NCBI GenBank assembly: GCA_018713755.1
Contig: DVOG01000076.1
Location: 1 to 23,064 of the forward strand
Reading direction: 5' to 3'
From: Candidatus Spyradosoma merdigallinarum
GTDB lineage: Bacteria > Verrucomicrobiota > Verrucomicrobiia > Opitutales > UBA953
Length of the DNA: 23,064 nucleotides
Shown here: positions 1 through 6,429 of the stretch, one piece after another
Numbering within the stretch: the stretch's first letter is position 1
Layout of the letters: each line of letters opens with the position of its first letter
Notes under the pieces: generated by a model
What the model was told of the DNA's origin: nothing
Database searches by the model: none
The model's input: the letters and a program-made list of their open reading frames with translations, nothing else
Translations under genes and position numbers: made by a program

Positions 1-893
1 CGGCATACGGCGCGCGTTTCGTTGCCTTTTCCGACGAAACATTCCCGCCGCTGCTGAAGGAAATTCCCGACCCGCCGCTCGGGCTTTACGTTCGCGGGAA
101 CGCGGACGCGCTTGCCTCGGCGGAAACCGTCGCCGTCGTCGGCACGCGCAAAGCGTCGCTTTACGGCACGGCGAACGCGCGCAAAATCGCGCGGGATCTC
201 GCGGCGTCGGGGAAAATCGTCGTCAGCGGCGGCGCGCGCGGCATCGACACCGCCGCGCACGAAGGCGCGCTCGACGCCGCGGGAACGACTTTCGCGGTTT
301 TCGGCTGCGGGCTGGACGTCGTCTACCCGCCGGAAAACGCCGAGCTTTTCAAGAAAATCGCGGCGAACGGCGGCGCGCTGCTCAGCGAATTTCCGTTCGG
401 GAAAAAAGCCGACCGCCGCACGTTCCCGCAGCGCAACCGCCTCATCGCGGGCATGGCGGCGGGCGTGCTCGTCGCCGAATCCGACGAAGCGGGAGGAAGC
501 ATCATCACGGCGAATTTCGCGACGGACTGCGGCCGCGCCGTTTTCGCGCTGCCCGGACGCGTCGAGCAGCCGGGATCGCGCGGCTGCCATCGACTGATCC
601 GCGAAGGCGCGACGCTCGCGACCTGCGCCGCCGACATTCTCGAAGACCTTTCCGGAAAGCCCGTGCAGCAAATGCTCGCCCTCAAAAACGCCTGCGCCGA
701 AACCGGCGAAAATCTTTCGGCGGAGGCGCGAAAAATTCTCGCGGCGCTGCGCGGCGGCGAAGCGCTTTCTCCCGACGCGGTCGCAGAGCGAACGGACATG
801 CCGTTCCCGCTCGTTTCCGCAAACCTGCTGCTGCTCGAGCTGGACGGCCGCGTCGCGCGAAAAGCCGACGGCGCTTACGAAATCGTGCTCTGA
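1..893 (+). CDS. dprA: DNA processing protein DprA, 5'-truncated by the window edge
   Basis: The open frame (codons starting at position 3) enters from the left edge, so the N-terminal part is missing. DprA binds incoming single-stranded DNA and loads RecA during natural transformation. Family signatures appear in order: VGTRKASLYG, SGGARGIDTAAHEGAL, a cysteine-containing FGCGLDVVYPPEN, SEFPFG, FPQRNRLIAG, then ESDEAGGSIITA and the ALPGRVEQPGSRGCHRLI segment, which together make the Rossmann-like core. The last ~60 residues look like the DprA winged-helix domain. The usual Leu of SGLARGID is Gly here, and the usual Asn of the CN-LI segment is His. The gene ends in TGA just before a hairpin and converges on the beta-galactosidase gene. 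No other competence gene is visible in the window. The identity is clear; whether the organism is naturally transformable cannot be seen. Confidence 0.95.
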   Translation, partial: AYGARFVAFSDETFPPLLKEIPDPPLGLYVRGNADALASAETVAVVGTRKASLYGTANARKIARDLAASGKIVVSGGARGIDTAAHEGALDAAGTTFAVFGCGLDVVYPPENAELFKKIAANGGALLSEFPFGKKADRRTFPQRNRLIAGMAAGVLVAESDEAGGSIITANFATDCGRAVFALPGRVEQPGSRGCHRLIREGATLATCAADILEDLSGKPVQQMLALKNACAETGENLSAEARKILAALRGGEALSPDAVAERTDMPFPLVSANLLLLELDGRVARKADGAYEIVL

Positions 894-901
894 AAAAAGA
901 A

Positions 902-948
902 GCGGGAGCCGCTCCCGACAGAGGCGGTTCCCGCGACGCGTTTTTCTT
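902..948. terminator. Bidirectional intrinsic terminator between dprA and the GH2 gene
   Basis: An 11-bp stem pairs 902-912 (GCGGGAGCCGC) with 924-934 (GCGGTTCCCGC), with one G-T wobble and an 11-nt loop. On the plus strand the T-rich stretch 941-948 follows. On the minus strand the A-rich stretch around 892-900 gives CTTCTTTTTT after the stem. Both convergent genes can therefore terminate here. The right arm is one copy of the iterated octamer GTTCCCGC and the left arm is a near copy in inverted orientation. Confidence 0.75.
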
Positions 949-954
949 CCGTAA

Positions 955-3369
955 TTATTTTTTGGATGCGTCAAGCAGCGAGGGGCGTTCGCCCGCGGGC
1001 TTGAGAAGAACCTGCTCCGCCATTTGGACGTAGCCGTTCGGCGCCCAATACGTGTCCGCCTTCTGCTTGAACTCCACCGTCGCGAAGTATTCCGCGTCGG
1101 GGCGGAACTTCACGCCTTCAAGCGGGAGACGAACGAGCTTGCGCGTCCGCGCGGGAACCTCGCCGAGCTCCAGCATGCCGCCCGCGACGCGCTTCCCGTC
1201 TTCCGTCAGCGTCCACGCAACGTCGTAGCACGACAAATCCCGGAAGTAGTTCTTGTTGAAGATTTCAAGCTCGCCCTTCGACGCGTCCGCCGCGCGGACG
1301 CCCACGTTCTGGTAAACTTTCTTCACTTCGTGATACTGCGGCTTGGGCTCGCGGTCGCCGAACACGATCCCGTTCATCACGAACTGCCCGTCGTTGGGGA
1401 AATCGCCGAACTGGCCGCCGTAGGCGAGAAAGCGCGTTCCCGTCGAGGCATCCCAATTATAAAGCGACTGATCCACCCAGTCCCAAATCGCCCCGCCCAT
1501 GATGTAGTTCGACGACTCGATCGCGTCCCAGTAATCCTTCAGGTTCCCCAGCGCGTTCCCCATCGAGTGCGCGTATTCCGAGATGTGGAACGGGTATTTG
1601 CACGCCGCTTCGCCGCGCGAAGCCGCGACGACCCAGCCGACGGACGGATACTGGTTCGACCCCATGTCGACGATGGCGTTGTTGCGCTCGTACTGCACGG
1701 GGCGCGACGTGTCCGCGGCTTTCAGCGCGTTGTAGGCGTGAACGAAATTCTCGCCCGGCCCCGCCTCGTTCCCGAGGGACCAAATCACGATCGACGGATG
1801 ATTCTTGTTCCGATGAACCATTTCCATCACGCGAGCCACGTGCGCCGCCTTCCACTCCGGCGGATGCGAAAGCGATTCCTTCCCGTAGTAATACTGATGC
1901 GACTCGATGTTCGCTTCATCCTCCAGATAAATTCCGTACTTGTTGCAGAGGTAATACCAATACGGATCGTCCGGATAATGCGCGTTGCGCACGTGGTTGA
2001 TGTTCCCGCGAAGCAGAAGCTTCAAATCCTCTTCCATGTCCGCCCGCGTAATCGCGTGACCGCGCGAAGGATGAGATTCGTGACGGTTCACGCCCTTGAG
2101 CTTCACCGTCTGCCCGTTCACGAAATACCAGCGCCCTTCCCGTCCGAATTCGTCGCGCCCCTCCTTGATTTCAACCGTCCGGAAGCCCGTCTGGACCGCC
2201 GTCGCCTCCGTCACGCGCCCGCGCCCATCGAGAAGCTCCGCCGTGAGCGTGTAGCAGTAGGGAAGCTCCGCTGACCACGTCTTCGCGCCGGCCACCTCAA
2301 AAACCGCAAGCGGCGCATCCGAAACGCTCCCCGACGCGGGAACGCCCAGCCTCACTTCCGCGCGCGCCACGGGCGCCGCTCCCGCGGGAACCTCCCCGTA
2401 AAGCTCGTTCGCGTAAAGCGCGTAGCGAAGCGTCCGCTTCTCCCCCGCAGACGCGTTCCCGCGGTTCGCAATTTCCGCGGCGATTTCCACGCGCCCCGAC
2501 GCCGACGCCTTCACGAACAGATCCCGAAGATAGACCTTCGGAACGCTATACAGCGAAACCGTCCGGAAAATCCCGGGCAAACGGAACATGTCCTGCGATT
2601 CCAGAAACGATCCGTCGCTGTTGCGGTAGACTTCCACCGCAATCGTCGCAGCCTCGCCAGCGCGGACGAACTTCGTCACGTCGAAGCACGCAGGGTCGCG
2701 TGAATTCTTCGAAAAGCCCACGTAGCGTCCGTTCACCCACACGTAGAAAAACGAGTCCGCCCCGTCGAAGTTCAGGAAAATTTCGCGCCCGTCCCACGAC
2801 GCGGGAACGATGAAGTCGCGCCGGTACGAGCCCACCTCGTTGCGGTAAACGTACGTCGTGCGGCGCTTGTCACGAGGCTCGCGCATCACGCCTTTTTTCC
2901 AGTCGCCCACTTTCACCTCGTGCTCGAAAATCACGGGCTGGTTCACGTAAATCGGCAACCCGTATTTGTGGCGCCCGTTGCCTTTTTCCGAAAGCCCCGC
3001 CACGTTCCAGTTCGACGGAACCGCGATGTCGTCCCAGCCCGAAACGTCGTAATCCTTGCGGTAAAAATCCTTCGGCCGCTCGTCGGGATGCTTCACCCAA
3101 TGAAACTTCCACGTCCCGTCCAAAGACTTCCAGTACGCCGAATCCGACTCCGGGAAAATCTTCAGCGCCGAGGCCGCGTCCGCGAACGGATAAAACGTCG
3201 CGCGCGGCTGCTCCTTGTTCAGCGCAAGCGCTTGCGGGTCTTCCCACTCCGTTCCCGCGGGCGCGGCGTCCGCCCCGTAGCGGAATCCCTCCAAGGGCGC
3301 GGGAACGGCAAAACTCCGGAGCACAAGCGCTCCGACCAAAACGGCGGCAACGGCTATCGTCTTTTTCAT
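955..3369 (-). CDS. Secreted glycoside hydrolase family 2 beta-galactosidase, LacZ-like, lacking the C-terminal small-chain domain
   Basis: The 804-residue product is predicted to hydrolyse terminal beta-galactosides. The ATG at 3367-3369 was chosen because it begins directly with a signal peptide (MKKTIAVAAVLVGALVLRSFA). An in-frame start 13 codons upstream would bury that signal. The sugar-binding domain lies at ~75-275, including LPGIFRTVSLY at 264-274. An Ig-like domain follows, then the TIM barrel from ~400. Barrel motifs are GVNRHE (426-431), SLGNEAGPG with the likely acid/base Glu535, HISEYAHSMGN with the likely nucleophile Glu598, and GGAIWDWVDQS. A partial domain 4 follows (FNKNYFRDLSCYDVAW), and the protein stops where E. 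coli LacZ (~1024 aa) would continue into domain 5. The weak upstream AAGAAGAG abuts the ATG. It appears monocistronic. The GH2 assignment is certain; beta-galactosidase specificity is likely because of the EYAHSMGN motif. Confidence 0.92.
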   Translation of the reverse strand: MKKTIAVAAVLVGALVLRSFAVPAPLEGFRYGADAAPAGTEWEDPQALALNKEQPRATFYPFADAASALKIFPESDSAYWKSLDGTWKFHWVKHPDERPKDFYRKDYDVSGWDDIAVPSNWNVAGLSEKGNGRHKYGLPIYVNQPVIFEHEVKVGDWKKGVMREPRDKRRTTYVYRNEVGSYRRDFIVPASWDGREIFLNFDGADSFFYVWVNGRYVGFSKNSRDPACFDVTKFVRAGEAATIAVEVYRNSDGSFLESQDMFRLPGIFRTVSLYSVPKVYLRDLFVKASASGRVEIAAEIANRGNASAGEKRTLRYALYANELYGEVPAGAAPVARAEVRLGVPASGSVSDAPLAVFEVAGAKTWSAELPYCYTLTAELLDGRGRVTEATAVQTGFRTVEIKEGRDEFGREGRWYFVNGQTVKLKGVNRHESHPSRGHAITRADMEEDLKLLLRGNINHVRNAHYPDDPYWYYLCNKYGIYLEDEANIESHQYYYGKESLSHPPEWKAAHVARVMEMVHRNKNHPSIVIWSLGNEAGPGENFVHAYNALKAADTSRPVQYERNNAIVDMGSNQYPSVGWVVAASRGEAACKYPFHISEYAHSMGNALGNLKDYWDAIESSNYIMGGAIWDWVDQSLYNWDASTGTRFLAYGGQFGDFPNDGQFVMNGIVFGDREPKPQYHEVKKVYQNVGVRAADASKGELEIFNKNYFRDLSCYDVAWTLTEDGKRVAGGMLELGEVPARTRKLVRLPLEGVKFRPDAEYFATVEFKQKADTYWAPNGYVQMAEQVLLKPAGERPSLLDASKK

Positions 3370-3451
3370 CTCTTCTTTTCTTTCAGGGGGAAAAATCAAC
3401 GCCCACATTTTCCTGAAAACCTTCGACCAGGCAAGACGAAACCCGCGAAGG

Positions 3452-3470
3452 AAAAACGGCGTTCCCGCCG
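3452..3470 (-). terminator. Intrinsic terminator of the ribH-nusB-ftsY operon
   Basis: Read on the minus strand just after the ftsY stop, CGGCG-GGAA-CGCCG forms a perfect 5-bp GC stem with a tetraloop (3457-3470), followed directly by TTTTT (3452-3456). The iterated octamer core lies across the stem and loop. The rest of the gap up to the GH2 start (3370-3451) should carry that gene's promoter, but no convincing -35/-10 pair was found. Confidence 0.8.
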
Positions 3471-3478
3471 CGAAAAAA

Positions 3479-4396
3479 TCAGGCCTCGCCGAAAACGGCG
3501 GAAACGTAATTTTCGACGGAAAACGGCTGAAGATCTTCCGGCTTTTCGCCGAGCCCGACGAAGTAAATGGGGATGCGCAGTTCCCGCCAAATGCCGACGA
3601 GCGCGCCGCCGCGCGACGTGCCGTCGAGCTTCGTGACGATCAGCCCCGTGAGCCCGAACGCCTCGTTGAAGATTTTCGCCTGCTCGATGGAATTGGAGCC
3701 GAGCGTGCCGTCGACGACGAGCCAGCGGTGATGCGGCGCGGCGGGATCGAGCTTGGAAACGACGCGGGAAATTTTTTTCAGCTCCTCCATCAGGTGCGCC
3801 TTCGTGTGCAGCCGCCCCGCCGTATCCAAAATCGCGATACGCTTCCCGCGGGAACGCGCGGCCTGCACGGCGTCGAACGCGACGGCGGCGGCATCCGCCC
3901 CGTGACGCCCGGGAACGAGATCAAGCTTCAGGCGTTCCGCCCAGGCGGCGATTTGCTCGTTCGCGGCGGCGCGGAACGTGTCGCACGCGCCGAGAATGAC
4001 GGGATCGCCGTTCGTCTCGAAAAGATGCGCGAGCTTCGCCGCCGTCGTCGTCTTTCCGGCGCCGTTCACGCCGACCAGCGCGATGACCTCGGGAACGTGC
4101 GCGGGATCGGGAGAAAACTCCGCCTGCGCTCCGGCGAGAACGCGGGAAAGCACGCGGCGCCCGATTTCCGCCGCCGCGCGGCCGTGCAGGTCTTTGTCCG
4201 CGGCGTAAGCCTTGCGGATTTCGTCGAGAATTTCCTGCGTCGTCTCGACGCCGAAATCCGCGCCGTAAAGCGCTTCCTCAAGCTCGTCGATTGAAGCGGC
4301 ATCGAGCTTTTTCGAAAAAATTCCGCCGAGCGAGCCGAAGAGCTTCGCCGTTTTTCTGAAGCCGTCTTTGAATTTCTGAAGGAGAGAGCCGAACAT
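3479..4396 (-). CDS. ftsY: Signal recognition particle receptor FtsY
   Basis: This 305-residue SRP-receptor GTPase docks ribosome-SRP complexes at the membrane for co-translational insertion. The N domain covers about residues 1-100. The NG GTPase motifs are G1 GVNGAGKTTT (109-118), DTFRAAANEQ (139-148), DTAGR (191-195) and TKLDGTSRGG (255-264). The start MFGSLLQKFKDGFRK was chosen because the frame upstream is the antisense shadow of nusB, and because short FtsY proteins begin with this kind of amphipathic basic segment. There is no long acidic A domain as in E. coli, which is normal for many phyla. No clear Shine-Dalgarno is seen. It lies 46 bp after nusB and is the last gene of the ribH-nusB-ftsY unit, directly before an intrinsic terminator. 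The 46-bp gap holds one copy of the octamer, at 4432-4439. Confidence 0.97.
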   Translation of the reverse strand: MFGSLLQKFKDGFRKTAKLFGSLGGIFSKKLDAASIDELEEALYGADFGVETTQEILDEIRKAYAADKDLHGRAAAEIGRRVLSRVLAGAQAEFSPDPAHVPEVIALVGVNGAGKTTTAAKLAHLFETNGDPVILGACDTFRAAANEQIAAWAERLKLDLVPGRHGADAAAVAFDAVQAARSRGKRIAILDTAGRLHTKAHLMEELKKISRVVSKLDPAAPHHRWLVVDGTLGSNSIEQAKIFNEAFGLTGLIVTKLDGTSRGGALVGIWRELRIPIYFVGLGEKPEDLQPFSVENYVSAVFGEA

Positions 4397-4442
4397 CGGG
4401 AAAGGAAATGCGAAGAAAAAATTTCCGCGCGGCGGGAACGCG

Positions 4443-4937
4443 TCATTCCTGCGCTTCGCGGAGCGGGCGCGAGAGGTGCGTCTTGACGCGGTCGAGGACG
4501 CCGTTGACGAAGCGATGCGAATCTTCGGTGGAGAAAATTTTCGCGAGTTCGACGGCTTCGTTGATGGAGACGACGGGCGGGATATCCCTGCGGTAGAGAA
4601 GCTCGTAGACCGCAAGGCGCAGAATCGCGAGATCGCAGCGGGCGATGCGGGCGAGCGTCCAGTTTTTCGCGCAGGCGGCGATGATTTCGTCGATGCGGGA
4701 ACGGTTCTCGAGCGTTCCGACGGCGAGTTCTTCCGCGAAGGCGTAAAATTCGCGCGGCTCCGTCCGCCGCGTGAAGAAATCGAAGAGCATTTCCGGCAGC
4801 TCTTCCGGCGCGCACGGGCAGGCGCTCCATGCGTAGAGGAACTGCATCGCGGCGATGCGGTTCGCGCGGCGGCGCGAACCGCGAGGTTTCTTTTCGGGCG
4901 ACGCCTCCGCAGCGGCGGCTTTTTCTTCAGAAGACAT
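4443..4937 (-). CDS. nusB: Transcription antitermination factor NusB
   Basis: NusB is the RNA-binding antitermination factor that, with NusE (ribosomal protein S10), binds boxA in rRNA leaders. The 164-residue product has a charged, Ala/Lys-rich N-terminal ~28 residues. The helical NusB fold follows, with RRANRIAAMQFLYAW near the start, then YAFAEELAVGTLENRSRIDEII, LARIARCDLAILRLAVYELLY, and the signature VSINEAVELAKIFSTEDSHRFVNGVLD. The ATG at 4935-4937 was chosen over an in-frame TTG at 4953-4955. The ATG has GGAG 5 nt upstream (4943-4946) and begins 14 bp after the ribH stop, while the TTG would overlap ribH and has no such site. Co-transcription with ribH and ftsY is very likely. The pairing with ribH is common in bacteria. 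Confidence 0.95.
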   Translation of the reverse strand: MSSEEKAAAAEASPEKKPRGSRRRANRIAAMQFLYAWSACPCAPEELPEMLFDFFTRRTEPREFYAFAEELAVGTLENRSRIDEIIAACAKNWTLARIARCDLAILRLAVYELLYRRDIPPVVSINEAVELAKIFSTEDSHRFVNGVLDRVKTHLSRPLREAQE

Positions 4938-4942
4938 GACGG

Positions 4943-4946
4943 CTCC
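4943..4946 (-). promoter_or_regulatory. Shine-Dalgarno of nusB that decides its start
   Basis: GGAG on the minus strand, 5 nt before the ATG at 4937. It lies in the 14-bp gap between ribH and nusB and supports the ATG rather than the upstream TTG. Confidence 0.6.
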
Positions 4947-4951
4947 GTTTC

Positions 4952-5572
4952 TCAATTTTTGCGGAAAGGACTGTCTCCGCCCAGCGGGAATCCGCCCTGC
5001 GCGTCGTCGTCTTCGTCATCGTCGTCGCGCAGAAAATTGCTCCCGAAAATTTCCTCGTTGCGTTCCCGCTCGATGTCGTTGCGGTCGAGCTCCTCAAGGT
5101 AGCGCGCGAGACGCAGACCGGTCGTCGCGATGTCGAGCGCGGCGAGCGCGAATTCCGACCCGCGGTCGGTTTCGCCGAAAACGCGCTCGTCCGCCTGCGC
5201 TTCGCTGTTGACGACGACGATGCCGTTGACGACGGGCACCTGCGTGTCCAAGGCGATTCCCTGCAGCGCTCCCGCGGTCGCGTGCGCGATGATTTCATGG
5301 TGCGGCGTTTCGCCGGCGATGACGACGCCGAGCGCGATGACGCAGTCGTAGTCGCCGGTGAGCGCGAGCATGTTGGCGACGTAAGGGATTTCGTTCGCGC
5401 CGGGAACGCGGGAAACGTCGATCCCGCCGGCGGGAATTTTGGCTTCGCGGAGCTTTCGGCGCACGCGCTCGACGAGATGGTCGACGTGCTTGGAATTGTA
5501 GCGGGAAGCGACGATCGCGAAACGCAGATCCGAACGCGATTCCGGCTTGTGTGTCGGTTTGTTTTTGCTCAT
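4952..5572 (-). CDS. ribH: 6,7-dimethyl-8-ribityllumazine synthase with an acidic C-terminal tail
   Basis: RibH condenses 5-amino-6-ribitylaminouracil with 3,4-dihydroxybutanone phosphate in the penultimate step of riboflavin synthesis. Recognisable motifs are RYNSKHV (24-30), VPGANEIP (56-63), GVVIAGETPHHE (82-93) with the catalytic-position His91, PVVNGI (113-118), and EAQADER (124-130) carrying the conserved Arg. The usual Arg/Lys before Gly in VI(R/K)G is Ala. Typical RibH is ~155-160 residues; this one has 206. The extra length is a C-terminal tail (~165-206) with an acidic run DDDDEDDD at 183-190 followed by a Gly/Pro segment. No Shine-Dalgarno is visible. It is the first gene of ribH-nusB-ftsY, although the small gene 83 bp upstream may share the transcript. 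Confidence 0.93.
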   Translation of the reverse strand: MSKNKPTHKPESRSDLRFAIVASRYNSKHVDHLVERVRRKLREAKIPAGGIDVSRVPGANEIPYVANMLALTGDYDCVIALGVVIAGETPHHEIIAHATAGALQGIALDTQVPVVNGIVVVNSEAQADERVFGETDRGSEFALAALDIATTGLRLARYLEELDRNDIERERNEEIFGSNFLRDDDDEDDDAQGGFPLGGDSPFRKN

Positions 5573-5655
5573 GCGGGAAACGGATTAAAAAGTTCCGAAA
5601 ACTCTGCGGATTTGAAAGAACATTTTCAACAAAGAACGGCGGAGGCGGGAACGGC

Positions 5656-5922
5656 TCAGTCGCTTCCGAGCGCCGCGTTTTTCCGGCGCCACGACTTCCG
5701 CCAGCCCGTCCGATGGTGCGTGATCCAGTCCAGCGTCGCAAGCGTGATGCCGACGTCGCGGCCGGCGCGTTCGCTCATGAACCACTTATGACGCAGGATT
5801 TCCTCTTTTTCCGCGACGACTTCCCGATAAAGGCTGGACTGCCGCGCGACGGCCCGCGCGAGCTTCTCCGGCAGCGTCGCCGCCGCGGGTTTCGTGAAAA
5901 TGATTTCTCTCCTTATCTTCAT
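5656..5922 (-). CDS. Small basic protein of unknown function, loosely DUF4032-like
   Basis: This is an 88-residue conserved-looking protein. The central part, EEILRHKWFMSERAGRDVG followed by ATLDWITHH, resembles from memory the segment ExLxHxWFxSExAGxDVG found in DUF4032 proteins. A database search would be needed to confirm that, and no function can be given. The C-terminus is strongly basic (RKSWRRKN). There is no signal peptide or membrane segment. The ATG at 5920-5922 was preferred to the in-frame GTG at 5929-5931 because the GTG overlaps a likely -10 element (5930-5935). The gene follows the ATP synthase terminator and precedes ribH by 83 bp, so it is probably the first gene of that transcription unit. 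The 83-bp gap holds one octamer copy and no clear terminator. Confidence 0.7.
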   Translation of the reverse strand: MKIRREIIFTKPAAATLPEKLARAVARQSSLYREVVAEKEEILRHKWFMSERAGRDVGITLATLDWITHHRTGWRKSWRRKNAALGSD

Positions 5923-5929
5923 GGTTCGC

Positions 5930-5957
5930 ACTATGCCGCGCGCGGGCGATTTTTCAA
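5930..5957 (-). promoter_or_regulatory. Putative promoter of the small gene and ribH-nusB-ftsY
   Basis: On the minus strand TTGAAA (5952-5957) is separated by 16 bp from CATAGT (5930-5935), matching 5/6 and 4/6 of the sigma-70 consensus. The start point would fall about 7 nt downstream, practically on the ATG at 5922. It lies directly after the atp terminator, as expected for a new transcription unit. Confidence 0.5.
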
Positions 5958-5958
5958 C

Positions 5959-5986
5959 AAAAATCGTCCCGCGGGAACGCCGGACG
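5959..5986 (-). terminator. Intrinsic terminator of the ATP synthase operon
   Basis: Just after the atpC stop, the minus strand forms a 9-bp stem with one G-G mismatch and a TTCC loop. The arms are CGTCCGGCG and CGCGGGACG (5965-5986), followed by ATTTTT (5959-5964). The loop side contains the iterated octamer. Confidence 0.8.
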
Positions 5987-5994
5987 GCGGATTT

Positions 5995-6408
5995 TCAGCG
6001 GCGGCCTTTGACGAGCTTCTGCGCGATGGCGAAGCGGGCGACGGCCTCGAGCTTTTCGAGCTCGACGGGATCGATTTCCTTGCGGTCGCGGGCGGCGGCG
6101 ATGGCGGCCTCCGCTCGCGCCTGCGCGTTTTCGACGGCGGAGAGGTCGATTTCCTTCACGTCGATCGCCGCCTCGGCGAGCACGCTCACGCGGTCGGCGA
6201 TGACGCGCCCGTAACCGCGGTCGACGGCGAGGCGCGTCGTTCCCGCGGCGGTGACGACGTCGACCTCGCCCGGCTCGATTTCCGCCGTCAGCGGGATGTG
6301 CCCGGGCAAAATTCCCAGCTCGCCCGCGGACGTCGGCAGCGTCACCGACGCGACGTTTTCCGCCTGGAAAACGACGCCCGCGGGAGTGATGATTTCAAAA
6401 CTCAGCAT
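5995..6408 (-). CDS. atpC: F-type ATP synthase epsilon subunit
   Basis: The 137-residue central-stalk subunit couples rotation to catalysis and can inhibit ATP hydrolysis. The N-terminal beta-sandwich is visible, with GELGILPGHIPL at ~28-39 (the family signature) and DRGYGRVIADRVSVLAE. A C-terminal two-helix region, rich in Ala/Glu and ending LVKGRR, follows. Length is normal (~130-140). It starts 21 bp after atpD with a weak AGGA about 11 nt upstream of the ATG. It is the last gene of the operon and is followed by a strong intrinsic terminator. Confidence 0.95.
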   Translation of the reverse strand: MLSFEIITPAGVVFQAENVASVTLPTSAGELGILPGHIPLTAEIEPGEVDVVTAAGTTRLAVDRGYGRVIADRVSVLAEAAIDVKEIDLSAVENAQARAEAAIAAARDRKEIDPVELEKLEAVARFAIAQKLVKGRR

Positions 6409-6429
6409 GAACGGCGTTTCCTGCGGCGG

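Noticed and set aside
1024..2274. Long plus-strand open frame of 416 codons
   Set aside because: It is antisense to the GH2 gene, with an Arg/Val/His-rich composition typical of the opposite frame of GC-rich genes and no domain signature.
4937..4955. TTG start for nusB overlapping the ribH stop
   Set aside because: The downstream ATG has GGAG at proper spacing and the extra six residues have no family support.
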